DNA of 17,502 nt. Source: an uncultured Lautropia sp. Lineage in GTDB: Bacteria; Pseudomonadota; Gammaproteobacteria; Burkholderiales; Burkholderiaceae_E. This document shows, piece by piece, positions 13,676-17,502 of this stretch. The stretch lies in assembly GCA_938046755.1 (NCBI GenBank), contig CALIXC010000143.1, positions 1-17,502 of the forward strand, read 5' to 3'. Position 1 is the stretch's first letter. Every line of letters starts with the position of its first letter. The notes beneath the pieces were generated by a model. That model saw only the letters and a program-made list of their open reading frames with translations. It was not told where the DNA came from and did no database searches. The translations under genes and the position numbers were made by a program.

Positions 13676-14389
13676 CTAGGCCTTCTGGCGCTCTTGCCAG
13701 GCGGCCAGCACACGGTCGACGGTCTCATCGACGGTGAGGCCACCCGAATCAAGCCAGAAGGCGTCTTCGGCGGGCTTGAGCGGTGCCACGGTGCGGCCTG
13801 CGTCGCGGTGGTCACGCTCCTTCAGATCATGCAAAATCTTTTCAAGTTTAGCAGAGAATCCCTTCTCCAACAGCTGTTTGTGGCGGCGCTCGGCGCGTGC
13901 CTGCACACTGGCCGTGAGAAAGACCTTAAGCGGGGCATCCGGAAAGACCACGGTACCCATGTCGCGGCCGTCGGCCACCAGCCCGGGTGCCTTGCGAGCA
14001 CGGTGCTGCAGCACGTTGAGCGCCTCGCGCACCGCCGGGTGCACGGCCAGCCGCGATGCCTGCAGGCCGATGCCGTCGGCGCGAATGGCGGCCGACACGT
14101 CCTCGCCCGACAGCATGATGCGGCCATCGGGCAGGAACTCGGGTTCCAGCGTCTGGGCCGCCCGCACCGCGGCGTCCTCGTTGGCGCCGTCCTCGCCGTC
14201 CTGCACCAGCTTCATCGCCACCAGCCGGTACAGCACGCCGCTGTCCAGATAATGAAAACCCAGCCGCTGGGCCACCCGCGCAGCCACCGTGCCCTTGCCC
14301 GAGGCGGTGGGGCCGTCGATGGTGATGACGGGAATGCCATGGTGCGCGGCGTCCTTGCGGCCGTGGGAATGGGCATGCGACGAAGACAT
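13676..14389 (-). CDS. cmk: Cytidylate kinase
   Basis: A 237-residue nucleoside monophosphate kinase that phosphorylates CMP and dCMP with ATP. The P-loop is GPTASGKGT (residues 26-34); YLDSGVLYR (47-55) and VADGRDMGTVVFPDA (138-152) are the CMP-binding signatures; the LID region with KERDHRDAGR follows at 190-199. The length is normal except for a 17-residue N-terminal extension, MSSSHAHSHGRKDAAHHG, carrying five His. The start at 14389 is supported by AGGAG (14403-14399) nine bases upstream. The frame remains open to 14584, but those residues are Arg/Pro-rich and look non-coding. The gene lies in the conserved aroA-cmk-rpsA order, 224 bases after aroA and 174 bases before rpsA. Confidence 0.97.
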   Translation of the reverse strand: MSSSHAHSHGRKDAAHHGIPVITIDGPTASGKGTVAARVAQRLGFHYLDSGVLYRLVAMKLVQDGEDGANEDAAVRAAQTLEPEFLPDGRIMLSGEDVSAAIRADGIGLQASRLAVHPAVREALNVLQHRARKAPGLVADGRDMGTVVFPDAPLKVFLTASVQARAERRHKQLLEKGFSAKLEKILHDLKERDHRDAGRTVAPLKPAEDAFWLDSGGLTVDETVDRVLAAWQERQKA

Positions 14390-14613
14390 GATGACGATCT
14401 CCTTGTGGATCCTCTTGCTGGGAAGATGTGATTGTCTCACCGTCGGCCCCCGGATACACCTGCCGGGCGCATCCATGCGCCGAGCCGTGACGCGCCAAGC
14501 CGCAACGAGCCAGGCTGGGTCGGACCGAGCTGGCGCGAGGGACACGCCGGAGCCTGCAGTGTGATCCAGGGGCCCGGGGCCCATCCCGGCCTCCTCGGTT
14601 CCGAGCTGTCTGC

Positions 14614-15939
14614 TCAGCCCCCTTCCGCCACGCTCACATCCAGCCCCACCGAGCGGGCCAGCGCCACGAAACCCGGGAAGGAGGTGGCGACGTTGGCCGT
14701 GTCGCGGATGTGGATGGGCCCGCGGCTGCGCAGCGCCGCCACCGTGAAGGACATGGCGATGCGATGGTCGCCGTGAGCCTCGACCGTGCCACCGGCAAAG
14801 GGATGCGCCTCGCCGCCCCTGCCCTCGATGCGCATGCCGTCGGGCAGCACCGTGACGGGCAGACCCACGGCAGCCAGGCCGTCGGCCATCACCTGGATGC
14901 GGTCGGATTCCTTCACGCGCAGCTCTTCGGCACCGCGCAGCTCGGTCACGCCCTCGGCGCAGGCCGCGGCAATGAAGAGCGCCGGGAACTCGTCGATGGC
15001 CAGCGGCACCCAGGCTGGGTCGATGGTGATGCCCTTGAGACGTCCGCCGCGCACGTGCAGGTCAGCCACCGGCTCACCCCCGACCAGCTGCGGGTTGGAT
15101 TCGGTGATGTCGGCCCCCATGGCGCGCAGCACGTGCAGCACACCGGTACGCGTGGGGTTCATACCCACATGACGCAGGACGAGATCCGATCCGGGACAGA
15201 TGGCGGCCGCCACCAAGAAGAAGGCTGCCGATGAGATGTCGGCCGGCACGTCCACTCGCGCCGCGCGCAGCACCTGCCCGCCGCGCACCGACGCGGTGGC
15301 TCCCTCACGCCCCACCTGCACGCCGAAGGCCGTCAGCATCCGTTCGGTGTGGTCACGCGTGGGCGCCGGTTCCGTGACGCGCGTCTCGCCGTTGGCATAC
15401 AGCCCGGCCAGCAACAGCGCCGACTTCACCTGGGCGCTGGCCACCGCCAGCTTCAGATCCACGGCCGAGAGCCCGTCCACCGGCTGCACCTGCAGCGGCG
15501 GCTTGCCGTCCTGGCTGTCGATGCGCGCGCCCATCCGCGAGAGCGGATCGATCACTCGCCGCATGGGGCGGCGCGACAGGCTGGCGTCCCCCACCATCCG
15601 GGTGGAGAAGCGCTGGCCGGCCAGAATGCCGCACAGCAGCCGCATCGAGGTACCCGAGTTGCCACAATCCAGGTCGCCGGCCGGCGCCTGCAGGCCATGC
15701 AGCCCCACGCCATGCACCCTCACCTGCCCCTGATCCGGTCCGTCGATGCGCACACCCATCGCCCGGAAGATCTGGGCGGTGGCCAGGGCATCGGCCCCTT
15801 CCAGGAAGCCATGGACCTCCGTCACGCCCTCGGCCAGCGCGCCCAGCATGATGGCGCGATGCGAGATGGACTTGTCACCCGGTACCCGGATGTCGCCCTG
15901 CACCTGCCCACCCGGTGCCACGTCATATGCCTGAAACAT
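14614..15939 (-). CDS. aroA: 3-phosphoshikimate 1-carboxyvinyltransferase (EPSP synthase)
   Basis: A 441-residue enzyme making EPSP from shikimate-3-phosphate and PEP in aromatic amino acid synthesis. Signatures: VPGDKSISHRAIML (Lys23, Ser24, Arg28), CGNSGTSMRLL (92-102), ASAQVKSALLLAGL (167-180), EPAPTRDHTERML (190-202), PLAIDEFPALF with the catalytic Asp, and RVKESDRI. GNSGTSMRLL and RDHTERML resemble the class II / Pseudomonas TyrA-AroA type rather than the GNAGTAMRP form of E. coli-type class I enzymes; the residue after Arg100 is Leu, not Pro. The ATG at 15939 has an excellent GGGAGGA sequence upstream, fixing the start. tyrA, hisC and pheA, which precede aroA in many Burkholderiales, are absent here. 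aroA probably leads the minus-strand run into cmk. Confidence 0.97.
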   Translation of the reverse strand: MFQAYDVAPGGQVQGDIRVPGDKSISHRAIMLGALAEGVTEVHGFLEGADALATAQIFRAMGVRIDGPDQGQVRVHGVGLHGLQAPAGDLDCGNSGTSMRLLCGILAGQRFSTRMVGDASLSRRPMRRVIDPLSRMGARIDSQDGKPPLQVQPVDGLSAVDLKLAVASAQVKSALLLAGLYANGETRVTEPAPTRDHTERMLTAFGVQVGREGATASVRGGQVLRAARVDVPADISSAAFFLVAAAICPGSDLVLRHVGMNPTRTGVLHVLRAMGADITESNPQLVGGEPVADLHVRGGRLKGITIDPAWVPLAIDEFPALFIAAACAEGVTELRGAEELRVKESDRIQVMADGLAAVGLPVTVLPDGMRIEGRGGEAHPFAGGTVEAHGDHRIAMSFTVAALRSRGPIHIRDTANVATSFPGFVALARSVGLDVSVAEGG

Positions 15940-16078
15940 GAATAAATTCCTCCCGAAGTGCTTGGACTTTTTCTAGACTGACGGTCGATTCGGCATGAAA
16001 AACGGCTCCCGCAACGGCCGGTCCCGGAACAAGCGCCCGACAGCGCCCGACGACTGGCATCAACCTAGTCAAACGGCT

Positions 16079-16498
16079 ATGTTCAACTGGTTTCGTCAAT
16101 CGAGCAAATCGGCTCCCCGCATCGTCCCGCGCGCCGTCGCCTTCCAGGCGGTGGTGCCCGAGGCCAAGCCGCTGACCCCTGCCCCCCTGAACGTGCCGGT
16201 CGACGTGCTGGCCCAGCTCAGCCTGCAGGCCCAGCGCATCCTGCTGCGCATGCCCGCCGAGACCCGTCCGCTGCACTGCGCCAAGGAACACCCCTGGATG
16301 CTGGACCGGCTGCTGGCCAGCTGGGACAGCCCCGCCACCTTCCGCCGCCAGCTCTCCGAGCTGCTCATCGACACCCGCGGCAACCGTCAGGGCTTCAGCT
16401 TCGACGCGCTGGCCGAGCTGAGCGCACTGGGTGATTATTACGACACCTACGTGAACCCACGGACCGAACGCGGCTGGGCCACAGTCGATCCGCGCTGA
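16079..16498 (+). CDS. Small hypothetical protein, unrecognised
   Basis: A 139-residue frame starting MFNWFRQSSKSAPRIVPRAV. An in-frame ATG at 15995 would add 28 Arg/Asn-rich residues; neither start has a clear ribosome binding site. I prefer the second because the extension looks like leader DNA. The protein has no signal peptide or membrane segment. Its middle and end (VDVLAQLSLQAQRILLRMPA, CAKEHPWMLDRLLASWDSP, FRRQLSELLIDTRGNRQGF) look like a soluble alpha-helical domain with conserved-looking Trp and Leu positions. High third-position GC matches the core genes, so it is likely real. It is divergent from aroA, with 139 bases between the two starts. Its TGA stop (16496-16498) is directly followed, in the same frame, by the foreign LysM segment. 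Function unknown. Confidence 0.65.
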   Translation: MFNWFRQSSKSAPRIVPRAVAFQAVVPEAKPLTPAPLNVPVDVLAQLSLQAQRILLRMPAETRPLHCAKEHPWMLDRLLASWDSPATFRRQLSELLIDTRGNRQGFSFDALAELSALGDYYDTYVNPRTERGWATVDPR

Positions 16499-16613
16499 GT
16501 CACTGCGCCCGTACAGCAGGCAACAAACCCAGCCCCTGCCGCTTTTGCCGCGTTGGCTGCCAACAGCCCCCGCCCCGCCGAGCCTGCGCCTCGTGTAACC
16601 AGTTCGCCTGATA

Positions 16614-16625
16614 TTCAGGTAGCCT
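16614..16625 (-). other. DNA uptake sequence, Eikenella dialect (copy 1)
   Basis: TTCAGGTAGCCT on the plus strand, the exact reverse complement of AGGCTACCTGAA. This 12-mer is the uptake word known for Eikenella within Neisseriaceae. It lies inside the linker-coding part of the LysM gene fragment. Confidence 0.75.
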
Positions 16626-16705
16626 CGGCTCCAACGATTACCCAAACGGCTGCCCAAACCGTAGAGCAACCTGCTGCTTCCAGCAATATCAACACCCCAA
16701 CAGAC

Positions 16706-16717
16706 AGGCTACCTGAA
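16706..16717 (+). other. DNA uptake sequence, Eikenella dialect (copy 2)
   Basis: An exact AGGCTACCTGAA, encoding Arg-Leu-Pro-Glu within the linker region of the LysM gene fragment and in opposite orientation to copy 1, 80 bases downstream of it. Confidence 0.75.
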
Positions 16718-17455
16718 ACCGCCGAGCTTGCCGACAACAGCAACCTTCAGCCCGACCCATTGATGTCCTTGGCCAATAGCAGCAGCACGGATAACGACAC
16801 CACACCTGTCGATACCGATGAAGCCGATAATGGCAATAGCGCCGCAGCCGCCGTGCGCGCTTCCTTAGCCCAAACCGAAGCCCAGGAAACCCGCCGCCAA
16901 GCCCAAGCTGAAGCTCGCCGTACCAACAATGCCGGCTTCGGCCAACTGGCCGCCAACACCGGCAACAACCAACGCCGCGCTGCCCGCCAAGAGCAGCAGG
17001 CCAACCGCCGTGGCACGCAAACCGTCACCCATAAAGTGCAGTCCGGCGAATCGCTGTATTCCATTGCCCGCCGCTACAACGTAGACGTGGCCGACCTCAG
17101 CCGTGCCAACAACCTGCGCGGCAACAACATCCGCACCGGCCAAGTATTGCATGTGAGCACCAGCAGCAATCAACAGGCTGCCAACCGCCATGCTGACAAC
17201 AAACCTAACAGCCGCAACGAACGCGGCAACGAGCGTAACAACCACGCCGGCAACCATCGCAATGGCAGAAACGGCCGCCAGCAAACCGTGTCCCACACCG
17301 TGCGCAGCGGCGATACCCTGCAATCCATCGCCCGCCGCTACAATACCTCCGTGGCCGACATCAAGCGCAGCAATAACTTGGGCAACAGCGTGCTGCACCC
17401 CGGCCAAAAATTGCGCGTGAGCAGCGGCACTTAATCATTGCCCAAGCGCACAAGG

Positions 17456-17487
17456 TTTCAGGTAGCCTCAATTAAGGCTACCTGAAA
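17456..17487 (+). terminator. Terminator built from two inverted uptake sequences
   Basis: TTTCAGGTAGCCT (17456-17468) and AGGCTACCTGAAA (17475-17487) form a perfect 13-bp stem with the 6-nt loop CAATTA, starting 22 bases after the LysM stop codon and followed by AT-rich sequence. Paired inverted uptake sequences serving as gene-end terminators are a known habit of Neisseriaceae. This shows that the 3' end of the foreign gene is intact. Confidence 0.85.
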
Positions 17488-17502
17488 ATATTTATAAAGA
17501 CT

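Larger units (their letters stand above)
16499..17434 (+). pseudogene. 3' part of a LysM-repeat cell-wall protein gene, Neisseriaceae-like, 5' end missing
   Basis: The frame is open from the TGA at 16496-16498 to the TAA at 17432-17434, about 311 codons. Only a TTG at 16553 could serve as a start, with no ribosome binding site. The first ~180 residues are an Ala/Pro/Gln/Thr/Asn-rich linker. Two LysM peptidoglycan-binding domains follow: THKVQSGESLYSIARRYNVD to GQVLHVS (about 17026-17160) and SHTVRSGDTLQSIARRYNTS to PGQKLRVS (about 17290-17424), joined by an Asn/Arg/Gly-rich spacer. C-terminal LysM pairs like this end cell-wall enzymes, such as MltD-type lytic transglycosylases or N-acetylmuramoyl-L-alanine amidases; the catalytic part is absent here, so which one cannot be decided. 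Base composition, codon use and embedded AGGCTACCTGAA words differ from all genes to the left. It is a fragment in this context, whether by misassembly or transfer. Confidence 0.75.

Noticed and set aside
13662..13684. AAGGCC/GGCCTT hairpin at the cmk stop codon
   Set aside because: Only a 6-bp stem with an 11-nt loop overlapping the stop codon, and only a mildly U-rich stretch after it; cmk to rpsA readthrough is the usual state.

Overview
The window reads as a GC-rich betaproteobacterial chromosome segment, most likely Burkholderiales. The grounds are high GC at third codon positions, a class of housekeeping genes typical of that order, and the block cmk-rpsA-ihfB-lapA-lapB. A Lautropia-like oral bacterium is my best guess. 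It rests on gene content plus the oral Neisseriaceae DNA at the right edge, and it is inference, not a measured placement. About 16.5 kb is coherent; the two edges look foreign to it.

Left edge (1-1706): the 3' part of a large DUF262/DUF1524 protein of the GmrSD type IV restriction family, visibly lower in GC than what follows and separated from the core by an AT-rich spacer. It carries a C8 tract inside the reading frame. Next come a HAD-family phosphatase gene (+), a factor-independent terminator shared with the convergent rpsT (ribosomal protein S20, -), the rpsT promoter, and the divergent murJ lipid II flippase gene (+). A three-zinc-ribbon protein of unknown role (+) follows.

From 5.9 to 15.9 kb every gene is on the minus strand. 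In transcription order they are aroA (EPSP synthase), cmk (CMP kinase), rpsA (ribosomal protein S1), ihfB (IHF beta), lapA and lapB (control of LPS synthesis and envelope), a secreted ComEA-like helix-hairpin-helix protein with a repeat-rich tail, ackA (acetate/propionate-type kinase) and ubiA (4-hydroxybenzoate prenyltransferase). ackA and ubiA overlap by four bases. Regulatory structure visible here includes an ihfB promoter, a perfect 17-bp inverted repeat between rpsA and ihfB, and three direct repeats upstream of a -10-like element in front of ackA.

Right edge (about 16.5 kb to the end): after a small unrecognised gene (+), base composition, codon use and protein style change abruptly. 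The remaining ~1 kb is the 3' end of a LysM-repeat cell-wall protein gene without its 5' part. It contains four copies of the 12-mer AGGCTACCTGAA, the DNA uptake sequence dialect known from Eikenella (Neisseriaceae), two of them forming the terminator. This is either an assembly chimera or a horizontal acquisition. I found no convincing new multi-gene system. The best leads are that junction, the odd ComEA-like protein, the ackA upstream repeats, and the poly-C tract in the restriction gene.
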